Shown piece by piece: positions 8,856 through 15,758 of a DNA stretch of 26,770 nt (positions are counted from its first letter, which is position 1; each line of letters opens with the position of its first letter). The stretch covers positions 1 through 26,770 of the forward strand of contig JANOPZ010000122.1 in the NCBI GenBank assembly GCA_031422195.1, read 5' to 3'. Both the position numbers and the translations under genes were made by a program. The notes beneath the pieces were generated by a model that was given only the letters and a program-made list of their open reading frames with translations, made no database searches and was not told the origin of the DNA. Origin of the DNA: JALOTE01 sp031422195 (GTDB lineage: Bacteria; Pseudomonadota; Alphaproteobacteria; Rhizobiales; Rhizobiaceae).

Positions 8856-8891
8856 TAAAAACAATCAAGCCCGAAATTGCTTCCGGGCTTG
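8856..8891 (-). terminator. Hairpin with T tract between potF and potG (terminator or attenuator)
   Basis: On the minus strand an 8-bp perfect stem (CAAGCCCG with CGGGCTTG, plus-strand positions 8866-8873 and 8884-8891) closes a 10-nt loop and is followed after ATTG by five T residues at 8856-8860. It lies 28 bases after the potF stop. Such partial terminators after a binding-protein gene commonly make the binding protein more abundant than the membrane parts. Confidence 0.7.
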
Positions 8892-8919
8892 TGTTTGTGT
8901 CAGATTTTTAACGGGCGTC

Positions 8920-10014
8920 TTATTGGCCGGTAACAACGGTCGTCCATATCCGGGTCAAAATACGCTGGGTTTTTTGGTCTTTTGCAGACACTGTATAAAG
9001 TTTGTTCAGCGTGGCCTCATCCGGATAAATTGCGGGGTTGCCGCTCACTGCCGCATCAAGCAATGGTACCGATGCTTTGTTGCCGCTTGCATATTGGATA
9101 TAATTTGAGGCTTTTGCCGCAACTTCGGGCCGCATGATATAGTTCAAAAACTCGTGGGCTTCAGCAACGTTTTTAGCGTCTGCAGGAATGGCCATGTTAT
9201 CAAACCACATTAATGCGCCTTCTTTTGGGATGGAATAATTGATTTCCACACCTGCACCGGCTTCCTCGGCGCGGCCTTTGGCCTGTAAAATATCGCCTGA
9301 CCAACCTACGGCAATACAAATATCTCCGTTGGCAAGCGCATTAATATATTCCGACGAATGAAATTTGCGAATAGATGGGCGCAGCGTCAATAAATGTTCT
9401 TTTGCTTTTTCGAAATCCGCTGTGTCTTGGCTGTCTGGATTGAGGCCCAAGTAATTGAGCGATGCAGGCACAATTTCCTCGGAAGTATCAAGCATCATAA
9501 CGCCGCAATCGGCCAGTTTGGCCAAATTAGCGGGGTCCATAACTGAAGTCCAAGTTGTCATATCGGCATTTTCACCGAGGCGCTCTTTGACCATTTTGAC
9601 ATTATAACCAATGCCAGTGGTACCCCACATATAATTGATGGCATACTCATTGCCGGGGTCATATTTTGTAAGGCGGTCTGATACGACAGGATCCATATTG
9701 CCAAGGTTTGTTAGCTTGGATTTATCGAGCTTTTGAAACACACCCGCCGTTATTTGGCGGGCCAAAAACGAACCCGTTGGCACCACAATATCGTAACCGG
9801 TGGAACCAGCGAGCAGTTTGGTTTCAAGAATTTCGTTGGAGTCAAACACGTCGTAAACCACTTTGATGCCGGTTTCTTTGGTGAAATCTGCAAGAATTGT
9901 ATCGTCGATATAGTCTGACCAATTATAGACATTAACCACGCGTTCTTGGGCGGTAGCAGCATTGACATAAAGCGCTGCAACCAGTGCGGTGGCGGCGAGG
10001 AAAGCTTTTTTCAT
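8920..10014 (-). CDS. potF: Putrescine-binding periplasmic protein PotF
   Basis: This 364-residue polyamine-binding protein is the periplasmic receptor for PotGHI. It has a clear signal peptide (MKKAFLAATALVAALYVNA, cleavage after ATA at residue 22). The mature N-terminus contains VYNWSDYID, the hallmark of the PotD/PotF family whose aromatic and acidic residues contact the ligand, and later GWSGDILQAKGRA and a C-terminal RPEVAAKASNYIQYASGN segment. The start ATG at 10014 is supported by AAGGAAAC six bases upstream. The order potF-potG-potH-potI on one strand matches the E. coli operon. Putrescine rather than spermidine as ligand is inferred from resemblance to PotF and from the neighbouring GS-family gene. 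Confidence 0.94.
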   Translation of the reverse strand: MKKAFLAATALVAALYVNAATAQERVVNVYNWSDYIDDTILADFTKETGIKVVYDVFDSNEILETKLLAGSTGYDIVVPTGSFLARQITAGVFQKLDKSKLTNLGNMDPVVSDRLTKYDPGNEYAINYMWGTTGIGYNVKMVKERLGENADMTTWTSVMDPANLAKLADCGVMMLDTSEEIVPASLNYLGLNPDSQDTADFEKAKEHLLTLRPSIRKFHSSEYINALANGDICIAVGWSGDILQAKGRAEEAGAGVEINYSIPKEGALMWFDNMAIPADAKNVAEAHEFLNYIMRPEVAAKASNYIQYASGNKASVPLLDAAVSGNPAIYPDEATLNKLYTVSAKDQKTQRILTRIWTTVVTGQ

Positions 10015-10086
10015 GGATGTTTCCTTGGTAAGATGTGAATATTTCGAGGCGAGGTAACCGCTTGATGGCAGTCATGAAAACAGACG

Positions 10087-10119
10087 TTAGCGCCTTAAAT
10101 GGCAAACTCAAGGCGCTAA
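10087..10119. repeat. 10-bp perfect inverted repeat between the GS-family gene and potF
   Basis: TTAGCGCCTT (10087-10096) pairs perfectly with AAGGCGCTAA (10110-10119) across a 13-nt loop, 20 bases after the stop of the GS-family gene. On the minus strand only a weak T-rich stretch follows, so it may be a terminator for the GS-family gene, an mRNA-stabilising hairpin, or an operator in front of potF. Confidence 0.6.
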
Positions 10120-10138
10120 ACACTTTATCTATATCGGT

Positions 10139-11563
10139 TTATCGATAGGTGGTTTTTTCGAGCGGCGTAATTTCCTGCCAGAAGGCGTGGATTTCAGCGC
10201 GCTTCAAATCACAATAGACTTTTGCCAGTTCCTTGCCGAGCGCGCGTTTGAGAAACTCACTCTTCATCGCGAGCTGCAGCGCATTGTCCATATCGTCTGG
10301 CAATTGCGGCGCGTTGGATTGCTCGTATGCGTTGCCTTTGATGGGCGGCGGCGGCGCTTCTTCCATATCCATCCCTTCCATCATGGCCTGCAGCAAGGCT
10401 GCCATTACCAAATAGGGGTTGGCGTCTGCACCTGAAATGCGGTGCTCAAACCGCATATTGGCCGAATTGGAGGCCGGAACGCGCAAAGCAACCGAGCGGT
10501 TGTTTTCGGCCCAGACAGCCTGCGTTGGTGCGTATGAGCCCGGCGTGATGCGGCGGAAACCATTCCACGAATTGATGAAAATCAACAAAGCTTCCGGCAT
10601 GGTTTTAAGCAAGCCCGCGATTGCAAATTCCAGTTTTTTGCGGCCTTCAATACCAGAAAATATATTTTCGCCGCTCGCATCCAAAACCGAGCAATGCACA
10701 TGCATGCCGTTTCCGGCATAATCAATAAACGGCTTGGCCATGAAGGTCGCCCGCATATTGCAAGCCCGTGCACAGCCGTGAATGATGCGTTTGAGCATGA
10801 TCACATCGTCTGACGCGCGCAATGCATCGGTACGGTGTTTGAGATTGACCTCAAACTGACCGGGCGCTGCCTCCTTGATAATTGTATCAATCGGCAAGCC
10901 TTGAACATCGGCGCTCTCGCGCACCAAATTGAAGAACTTTGAATGCTCCTCAAGATCATCCATGCCATACATTCGCAAGCGATCCGGACCTTCGCTAACC
11001 CCAACAGGGCGCATGTCGCTCTCGTCGCGCCCAGCTTTTTCCAGCAGGTAAAATTCAAGCTCAAAGGCAGCAACGGGAAACAACCCGCGCTTTGCAATTT
11101 CCGCCAGTTGCGCTTTGAGCACTTGTCGGCTGTCGCAAGCAAAAACCTCGCCTTCCGGCGTAAATGTCTGCAGCAACACTTGGGCGGTTTTGCGTTTTGT
11201 CCAGGGTACCAAACAGAGTGAGCCACGGGTCGCGCGGTTGAAGCCATCGCGGTCACCGTCTTCAATATGCAAACCGGTTTCAACAACCTCCCTGCCCCAA
11301 ACATCAAGCCCATGCAAAGACATCGGAAAAGCGACGCCTTCCTGAAAAGCCTTTTTTAGGGAGTCTGCGGGGCCCCATTTTCCGCGCACAAGACCGTTTG
11401 GATCAACGATCAAAAACTCCACGGCTTCGATGTCGGGGTGTTCCGTAATGAACTCTGTATATTCGCGTTCGTGATCGGCGGAGATAAACCCGTTGGGTGT
11501 GAACGACGCGCTTGATGAATTCAAGATGGACCTGTTTGGTTGTTGATGATGCGCGCTTGTCAC
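10139..11563 (-). CDS. Glutamine synthetase family protein, gamma-glutamylputrescine synthetase (PuuA)-like
   Basis: The 474-residue enzyme belongs to the glutamine synthetase superfamily (ATP-dependent ligation of an amine to glutamate). Catalytic features are intact: FELE (167-170), EAAPGQFEVN (231-240), GNGMHVHCS (284-292) and RFEHRISGADANPYL (371-385). The N-terminal beta-grasp domain has the form EAVEFLIVDPNGLVRGKW seen in PuuA-type rather than in ammonia-assimilating GlnA enzymes. Immediate linkage to potFGHI supports putrescine glutamylation after uptake, the first step of the Puu pathway; substrate is inferred from context. No other puu genes are in the window. The start is a GTG at 11563, the only start-like codon ahead of the conserved region; a GGGCAG precedes it. 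It sits 73 bases after the EamA gene, likely co-transcribed with it. Confidence 0.88.
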   Translation of the reverse strand: MTSAHHQQPNRSILNSSSASFTPNGFISADHEREYTEFITEHPDIEAVEFLIVDPNGLVRGKWGPADSLKKAFQEGVAFPMSLHGLDVWGREVVETGLHIEDGDRDGFNRATRGSLCLVPWTKRKTAQVLLQTFTPEGEVFACDSRQVLKAQLAEIAKRGLFPVAAFELEFYLLEKAGRDESDMRPVGVSEGPDRLRMYGMDDLEEHSKFFNLVRESADVQGLPIDTIIKEAAPGQFEVNLKHRTDALRASDDVIMLKRIIHGCARACNMRATFMAKPFIDYAGNGMHVHCSVLDASGENIFSGIEGRKKLEFAIAGLLKTMPEALLIFINSWNGFRRITPGSYAPTQAVWAENNRSVALRVPASNSANMRFEHRISGADANPYLVMAALLQAMMEGMDMEEAPPPPIKGNAYEQSNAPQLPDDMDNALQLAMKSEFLKRALGKELAKVYCDLKRAEIHAFWQEITPLEKTTYR

Positions 11564-11636
11564 CTGCCCGTCGTGAAAGAGTCAACTCAGCAACAAGAAA
11601 ATTCGGTGTTGCACCGCAACAATTGCAAGAAACCAT

Positions 11637-12533
11637 CTAATTTGCAGCAGAACTCACAATTTTATTGGCTGCGCGCCAATCAAAATACATGTTGAAGCAT
11701 AAAGCAGCCATAACAATTGCGCCACCAAACAGTACCAATTGCGTTGGCGTTTCGCCGTGGATCAGCCAAACCCAAACAGGGCCGAGTATAGGTTCAATCA
11801 CGCTCAGCAGTGCTGACAGGACAGACGGAATCAACCGTGCGCCGGTTACGAATAACGCCAGACCAAGCCCGAGATTGACCATGCCAAACAGCACCAAAAA
11901 ACCTAAATCGCGCGCACTAACAGCCAATGGGCCGGACATCAAAAATGCGATGGTGCCTGCAATGGCTACGCCCAGCAGCACCGCCGGTGTCATCCGGATG
12001 CCGGGATATTTGCGCGTAATGACAACGGACAGTGCGAAAGAGAGCACGATTGCGGATGCAAACACATCACCCAAAAAAGTACCGCCCTGCCCGATGGACC
12101 CTGAAAAGATGACTGCAATTCCAGCGACGACAGCAGCAATAGCAACCATGGTGTGAAACGGCACTTTCTCGCGCAAAAGCACCCAGGATATTGCGGCAGC
12201 TGCAATGGGTACAGCGGCTTGAATGAGAAGCACTTTTGCCACGCTGGTATAAGACAATGCTAAGATGAAGCAAATCGTTGAAATGGCATAGCAAACACCA
12301 ACGACAACGGTCGGCCAGCGCGCCGCCAACAACAAGTTGCGGGTGCCCCCAACTCCATCCCGCGCCAGCATAAAGCCCAAGATGAAAATGCCGGCAAAAA
12401 GCGAGCGCCAAAATACGACAACCCATGCGTCTTCAATTGCAATGAAGCGGTCAATCGTGCCGCCTATGCTCCAACATAGTGTCGCGCCAATCACAAGCAA
12501 AACGCCGGTGCGGAAAATGGTTTGGTCGGCCAT
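11637..12533 (-). CDS. EamA/DMT-family transporter
   Basis: This is a 298-residue inner-membrane protein with about ten hydrophobic helices arranged as two repeated EamA units (roughly residues 9-135 and 150-285). The first ends with SVAKVLLIQAAVPIAAAAISWVLLREK and the second with SVLSALLSVIEPILGPVWVWLIHGE, the two copies of the conserved 'P-x-x-x-x-x-x-W/WL-x-x-E' ending of EamA domains. Family members export metabolites such as amino acids; the substrate cannot be read from the sequence. The ATG at 12533 has only a weak GGGACC upstream. It points the same way as, and lies 73 bases before, the GS-family gene, so it may belong to the polyamine operon. Confidence 0.88.
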   Translation of the reverse strand: MADQTIFRTGVLLVIGATLCWSIGGTIDRFIAIEDAWVVVFWRSLFAGIFILGFMLARDGVGGTRNLLLAARWPTVVVGVCYAISTICFILALSYTSVAKVLLIQAAVPIAAAAISWVLLREKVPFHTMVAIAAVVAGIAVIFSGSIGQGGTFLGDVFASAIVLSFALSVVITRKYPGIRMTPAVLLGVAIAGTIAFLMSGPLAVSARDLGFLVLFGMVNLGLGLALFVTGARLIPSVLSALLSVIEPILGPVWVWLIHGETPTQLVLFGGAIVMAALCFNMYFDWRAANKIVSSAAN

Positions 12534-12547
12534 TGAGCTGGTCCCGT

Positions 12548-12568
12548 TAGAGCCGAATATTGGCTCTA
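12548..12568. repeat. Inverted repeat in the EamA gene leader
   Basis: TAGAGCC (12548-12554) and GGCTCTA (12562-12568) form a 7-bp perfect inverted repeat with a 7-nt centre, 15 bases upstream of the EamA start. It could be an operator dyad or a 5' leader hairpin near the start codon. It is the clearest dyad in the 12534-12840 intergenic stretch. Confidence 0.4.
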
Positions 12569-12709
12569 GCCACGCTGTGAAACATGTTCATTTGCGCCGC
12601 GTCAAGGCAGAAAAGCCTGAGAATTATTGAGGGTTGGGATCAATAAGTTTCAAGTGGAGTTCTTGAAATTGAACTGCCAATGGATTTTCGGTTGAACTAC
12701 ACTGTCACT

Positions 12710-12733
12710 GCAATTTGCACCGCAATTTGCATC
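12710..12733. repeat. Two tandem copies of a 12-base unit
   Basis: GCAATTTGCACC (12710-12721) is followed directly by GCAATTTGCATC (12722-12733), differing at one base. Each unit has TGCAATTTGCA-like symmetry at its core. It lies midway between the start of the EamA gene and the end of the upstream secreted-protein gene, in the likely promoter region for the EamA/GS operon. Confidence 0.45.
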
Positions 12734-12798
12734 GCGAACCCGTAGTTCCGTTGATCTGATCGGGACTGCAAAGACTGGCACAATTAAAGAGCCAAATC

Positions 12799-12830
12799 TT
12801 GACCAACTGGCTCGAGGCGAAATTGGTCAA
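12799..12830 (-). terminator. Possible terminator of the secreted-protein gene
   Basis: TTGACCAA (12799-12806) and TTGGTCAA (12823-12830) form an 8-bp perfect inverted repeat with a 16-nt loop, ten bases beyond the stop at 12841. The minus-strand sequence after the stem is only moderately T-rich (GATTTGGCTCTTTAATT), so termination efficiency is doubtful. Confidence 0.35.
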
Positions 12831-12840
12831 TTACAGGTGA

Positions 12841-13806
12841 TCATCTCTTCGATATGCCGTCGCGTATTTTGACCATGCGATCCAGCATAGCCGGTTTATC
12901 GACAGGGTGCTGCGCGATGACAAACATATAATTCCCATCATCGGCCCACAACCAAGCGGTGCCAGCCACGCTTGTGGTTTTATCGTCAGGCGCACGGGAA
13001 TAATTGACTGCGGCCACCGGTCCCATCGGTGTCATTTCAACCTGCTCTGAGACAATGGTGGTGTTTGCATATTGCGCACGAATTTGCGTACCAACTTTTG
13101 TAAGATCGCGTTCCGGCTCAAAAGTCTCACCTGGCCCGACAGGAGACACCGAGACAACAACAAAGGGTTGCTCGACATGTTCATCCATCTGATCACCCAG
13201 CCCATCGGTGAGATAGACAATACGATTATTGATGATGTTAACGACACGCATACCGGCGGTTTCATTGATCAAATATGGCAAATCTTCCAGCCGCTGCTCC
13301 ATGCTGCGTTGGTCTTCTGTGGCGCTGAGCAAGGCCGCGTCAATTGTTGCAGGTTCAATGCCTTGGGCAGAATCCGGCACTGCAAAATAAATCAAGGCAG
13401 TACTGCCTTCACCTTCGATGATGATGTTAAAGCTTCGAACCGGGCTTTGCGTATAACGGAACGTAGAAAGAACGGCCGGTCGGCCTCCAGCCGTCACATT
13501 TTCGGCCCTTTCCAGCCGAACTTCGTTGGGTGTTCCAACATGAGAAACCGAATTAATTGCACCCAAATCAGCCTTATCGCCGGATTGACGGGCAGTCTGG
13601 AGCATTATTATTACGGCACCATTAGCGTGCTTAAACTTAAATCCACTCGTTTTTGAGTCTTTCAAGACAAACCCCGGCGGAGGAATAAACGACCAGTTTG
13701 TGCCGGGAAACTGAACAGGTGAGCCAGCAAGAGCTGCCCCGAAAAACGAAAATAAGAACAACGAGAAAAATGAGAAAAACGAGAAAAAACTGATTATGCA
13801 ACGCAT
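12841..13806 (-). CDS. Secreted protein of unknown function (PsbP/Mog1-like repeats suspected)
   Basis: I do not recognise a named family with certainty. The product has 321 residues with an N-terminal signal peptide of unusual composition, almost entirely Phe and Ser (IISFFSFFSFFSLFLFSFF), ending near GAALAGSP. The mature part begins with NWSFIPPPGFVLKDSKTSGF, a proline-glycine motif seen in PsbP/Mog1-like (DUF1795, DcrB-type) envelope proteins. A similar beta-rich unit seems to recur in the second half (residues about 195-320, around NRIVYLTDGLGD and TPMGPVAAVNYS), so two repeats are plausible. The frame is open to 13854, but the ATG at 13806 has GGAG nine bases upstream and starts right at the signal peptide. 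It appears monocistronic, with nothing else pointing to a function. Confidence 0.75.
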   Translation of the reverse strand: MRCIISFFSFFSFFSLFLFSFFGAALAGSPVQFPGTNWSFIPPPGFVLKDSKTSGFKFKHANGAVIIMLQTARQSGDKADLGAINSVSHVGTPNEVRLERAENVTAGGRPAVLSTFRYTQSPVRSFNIIIEGEGSTALIYFAVPDSAQGIEPATIDAALLSATEDQRSMEQRLEDLPYLINETAGMRVVNIINNRIVYLTDGLGDQMDEHVEQPFVVVSVSPVGPGETFEPERDLTKVGTQIRAQYANTTIVSEQVEMTPMGPVAAVNYSRAPDDKTTSVAGTAWLWADDGNYMFVIAQHPVDKPAMLDRMVKIRDGISKR

Positions 13807-14092
13807 CGGGAAACACTCCACGCAAACGAGCCTAGCCTGACAGCAGCCTGTCATGGGATCACCAAAAGTGCAATCCCAGCGCCGTGTTTACACTGGCTTA
13901 CATAATTGATTGGCAGGCAAATTTAGCGCGGGTAAAGCCAGCAGGCCAGAAAAACTGTCATTTTCATCGCTGGTTCAAATTTCATTTCAATTCGAGATAA
14001 GAGTGCGCTTTATTTGCACATTTACAAATAATCGGATCGTGCCGCATTTTATTCCCCAACACCTTCGCCAGATTCAGATTGATGGCCATTCC
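13807..14092. other. Intergenic stretch, promoter region of the secreted-protein gene
   Basis: No gene is visible here. The only notable structure is a small perfect hairpin, TGACAG-CAGC-CTGTCA at 13838-13853, which would lie in the 5' leader or promoter of the minus-strand secreted-protein gene. The rest is AT-rich with no clear terminator for the regulator gene that ends at 14093. Confidence 0.5.
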
Positions 14093-15505
14093 TTACGCAT
14101 AATCAAACACTGAAAAACCGGTCACCATCTCATCCAAACCCAAAGGCTTGGTGAGTGGCGGTTCGGCGCGTGCCATGCAGCCTTGGCGCTCGCAAAGGCG
14201 GCAAGACGGGCCGATTGGCGTGGGTTTTTCTGTGCCCGTGCGGTTGTAAACCGTATCGCCGGCAAAAGCAGCATCGAACCCCAGCATTAAAGCCGTGCGG
14301 CGCGGGCGTTCGCGGAATGCCATTTGCGGGCCTTCAAGCGTGCGGGCAATCAGCACCAATTCTGCGCCATCGGGCATTTCAACGGTTTCTACCAGCACAC
14401 GGCCCGGCTCAGCAAAAGCCGAATGGATCGGCAGTTTAGGGCAACGCCCGCCAAAACGCGCTTGCGGGAAGCCTTGTGCTCCCAAACGGCGGATCGGATA
14501 AGCGGCGTGGTCAATTTCAACTGCAAAAATCGGAATGGCGGCGGCAGGGTCTGTGCCAATAGTGGTAAGCCGCATGGCCGCTTGCTCCCATGAAACGCGA
14601 AACCGCGCACGCAGTACATCAACATCATATTTCACGCGGCGGGCTGCCTCAATGAAGGCTTGGCGCGGCATCATCAGCGCGTGGGCGGCATAACGCGCCA
14701 GTTCAAACCGGGCAAAGCGACGCGCTTCATCAGAGGAAACGTTGAGGCCGCGGATTTCAGCAGCAAGCGCCACTTGCATGCGCAACTGGCAGGCCTCCAT
14801 TGCAATCTCGCGCAATTGATCATGCATAGCCAAGCGTTCTGAAATAAACAGGCGCTGCGAATGCCGCTCATAGCGCCGCCGCCAATTTGGCATAACATCA
14901 GCGGGTAAAACGCGTACGGTGATACCATGCTCGGATTTCAGCCAGGCTTTCAGAGCGCCAAGCAAATCATCAGCTGGCTTGATCAACGTCAGAAAAGCAT
15001 GCGCTTCTTCCTCAATGGACTTGAAATAGTTGGGCCGCGCTTCAAGCACAGCGTGCACCTCATCAGCCGGCAACCTTGCGCGAATGACAGGGGCGGCCTG
15101 CCCTGTGCGTGCCAGCATGTCTGACAGTTCTGTGAGGCGGGCTTGCGTATCGCGGTAAGCGCGGTGCAGCTTGATAAAGGCTGCGGCGGCGTTTGGTGTG
15201 CCCTCGGCAAGATCCGCAATTTCGCGATCTGATTGCAACTCGCCATCCAGCAGCGGGTCGCCAAATGCTTCGCGCAGACCAGCCACCAGGCCAACATCGC
15301 CCGATTGCAGGGTTTCAAGATTGATCTTGTAAGCGGCAGCCAGTTTCAGCAGCAATTGCACTGTTAAAGGCCGCTGATTGCGCTCTATCAGGTTCAAATA
15401 TGAGGGCGAAATTCCCAAAGCCTGCGCCATAGCGGTTTGGGTTTCATTTTGCTCTTGCCGAATGCGTTTGATGCGCGGGCCTGCGAAAATTTTCTGATCA
15501 GCCAT
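14093..15505 (-). CDS. XRE-family short-chain fatty acyl responsive regulator (ScfR/RamB type)
   Basis: This is a 470-residue transcription factor. Residues 13-67 form an XRE helix-turn-helix (ETQTAMAQALGISPSYLNLIE). The middle, about 150-290, is an IrrE-like (DUF955) domain. The C-terminus is the DUF2083-type acyl-CoA-responsive domain ending in a CxxC-x4-C cluster (Cys435, 438, 443). In the IrrE part the metallopeptidase HExxH is replaced by MHDQLREIAME, so it is not expected to be a protease, as in other regulators of this family. RamB and related proteins control aceA/aceB and propionate genes, and here the gene is divergent from aceA with a 253-bp shared control region. The ATG at 15505 has a GGAGAAGG element just upstream. 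Control of aceA is inferred from family and position. Confidence 0.92.
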   Translation of the reverse strand: MADQKIFAGPRIKRIRQEQNETQTAMAQALGISPSYLNLIERNQRPLTVQLLLKLAAAYKINLETLQSGDVGLVAGLREAFGDPLLDGELQSDREIADLAEGTPNAAAAFIKLHRAYRDTQARLTELSDMLARTGQAAPVIRARLPADEVHAVLEARPNYFKSIEEEAHAFLTLIKPADDLLGALKAWLKSEHGITVRVLPADVMPNWRRRYERHSQRLFISERLAMHDQLREIAMEACQLRMQVALAAEIRGLNVSSDEARRFARFELARYAAHALMMPRQAFIEAARRVKYDVDVLRARFRVSWEQAAMRLTTIGTDPAAAIPIFAVEIDHAAYPIRRLGAQGFPQARFGGRCPKLPIHSAFAEPGRVLVETVEMPDGAELVLIARTLEGPQMAFRERPRRTALMLGFDAAFAGDTVYNRTGTEKPTPIGPSCRLCERQGCMARAEPPLTKPLGLDEMVTGFSVFDYA

Positions 15506-15567
15506 AGTCCTTCTCCAATTATGAACGGGCTTGTTAGAATTTTACAAAAAGCCTGTATAACAACACT

Positions 15568-15578
15568 ATTTTTGCGAT
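15568..15578 (+). promoter_or_regulatory. Putative regulator box 1 (ATTTTTGCGAT) upstream of aceA
   Basis: This is the first of three related elements in the region between the acyl-responsive regulator and aceA. It lies 63 bases upstream of the regulator start, well placed for autoregulation. The TTTGCGA core partly resembles the TTTGCAAA core described for RamB sites in Corynebacterium. Function is inferred from recurrence. Confidence 0.45.
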
Positions 15579-15593
15579 ATTTAATTTACAATT

Positions 15594-15626
15594 TTGACAA
15601 TTTTACAAGTGTCGTCTGTCAATAAT
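15594..15626 (+). promoter_or_regulatory. Possible aceA promoter
   Basis: A perfect TTGACA (15594-15599) is followed 21 bases later by AATAAT (15621-15626). The spacer is longer than optimal, so this is a weak candidate, but it is the only consensus -35 in the plus orientation between the two divergent genes, and it lies between box 1 and box 2. Confidence 0.3.
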
Positions 15627-15646
15627 TATACGCCGTGACCAGATTA

Positions 15647-15658
15647 ATCGCAAAAAAT
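15647..15658 (-). promoter_or_regulatory. Putative regulator box 2 (inverted copy)
   Basis: ATCGCAAAAAAT here reads ATTTTTTGCGAT on the minus strand, the same word as box 1 with one extra T and opposite orientation. Its inverted orientation relative to boxes 1 and 3 suggests that dimers or a looped complex could bind. It lies about 100 bases before the aceA start. Confidence 0.45.
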
Positions 15659-15686
15659 CACTGTTTTTCTTGCTTTTTGATCCATT

Positions 15687-15696
15687 ATTTTGCGAC
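15687..15696 (+). promoter_or_regulatory. Putative regulator box 3 (ATTTTGCGAC)
   Basis: This is the third TTTTGCGA copy, 62 bases upstream of aceA and in the same orientation as box 1. Boxes 2 and 3 are about 40 bases apart centre to centre, close to four helical turns. Confidence 0.42.
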
Positions 15697-15733
15697 GGTG
15701 AAATTATAGGTGGCGCTCGGCTATCAAAACTGC

Positions 15734-15745
15734 CATAAATTTATG
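15734..15745. promoter_or_regulatory. 12-bp palindrome in the aceA leader
   Basis: CATAAATTTATG is a perfect palindrome ending 13 bases before the aceA ATG. It overlaps the zone where the ribosome binding site should be, and could be an operator or a local hairpin. The AT-rich content makes chance occurrence plausible. Confidence 0.3.
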
Positions 15746-15758
15746 ATCGGATTTTCTC

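Noticed and set aside
11665..12156. 163-codon plus-strand ORF
   Set aside because: It is antisense to the EamA transporter gene and is rich in Pro, Thr and Ser, as expected for the complement of a helix-rich membrane protein.
13072..13656. 194-codon plus-strand ORF
   Set aside because: It lies wholly antisense inside the secreted-protein gene, whose reading frame has a signal peptide and protein-like composition; this is a shadow frame.
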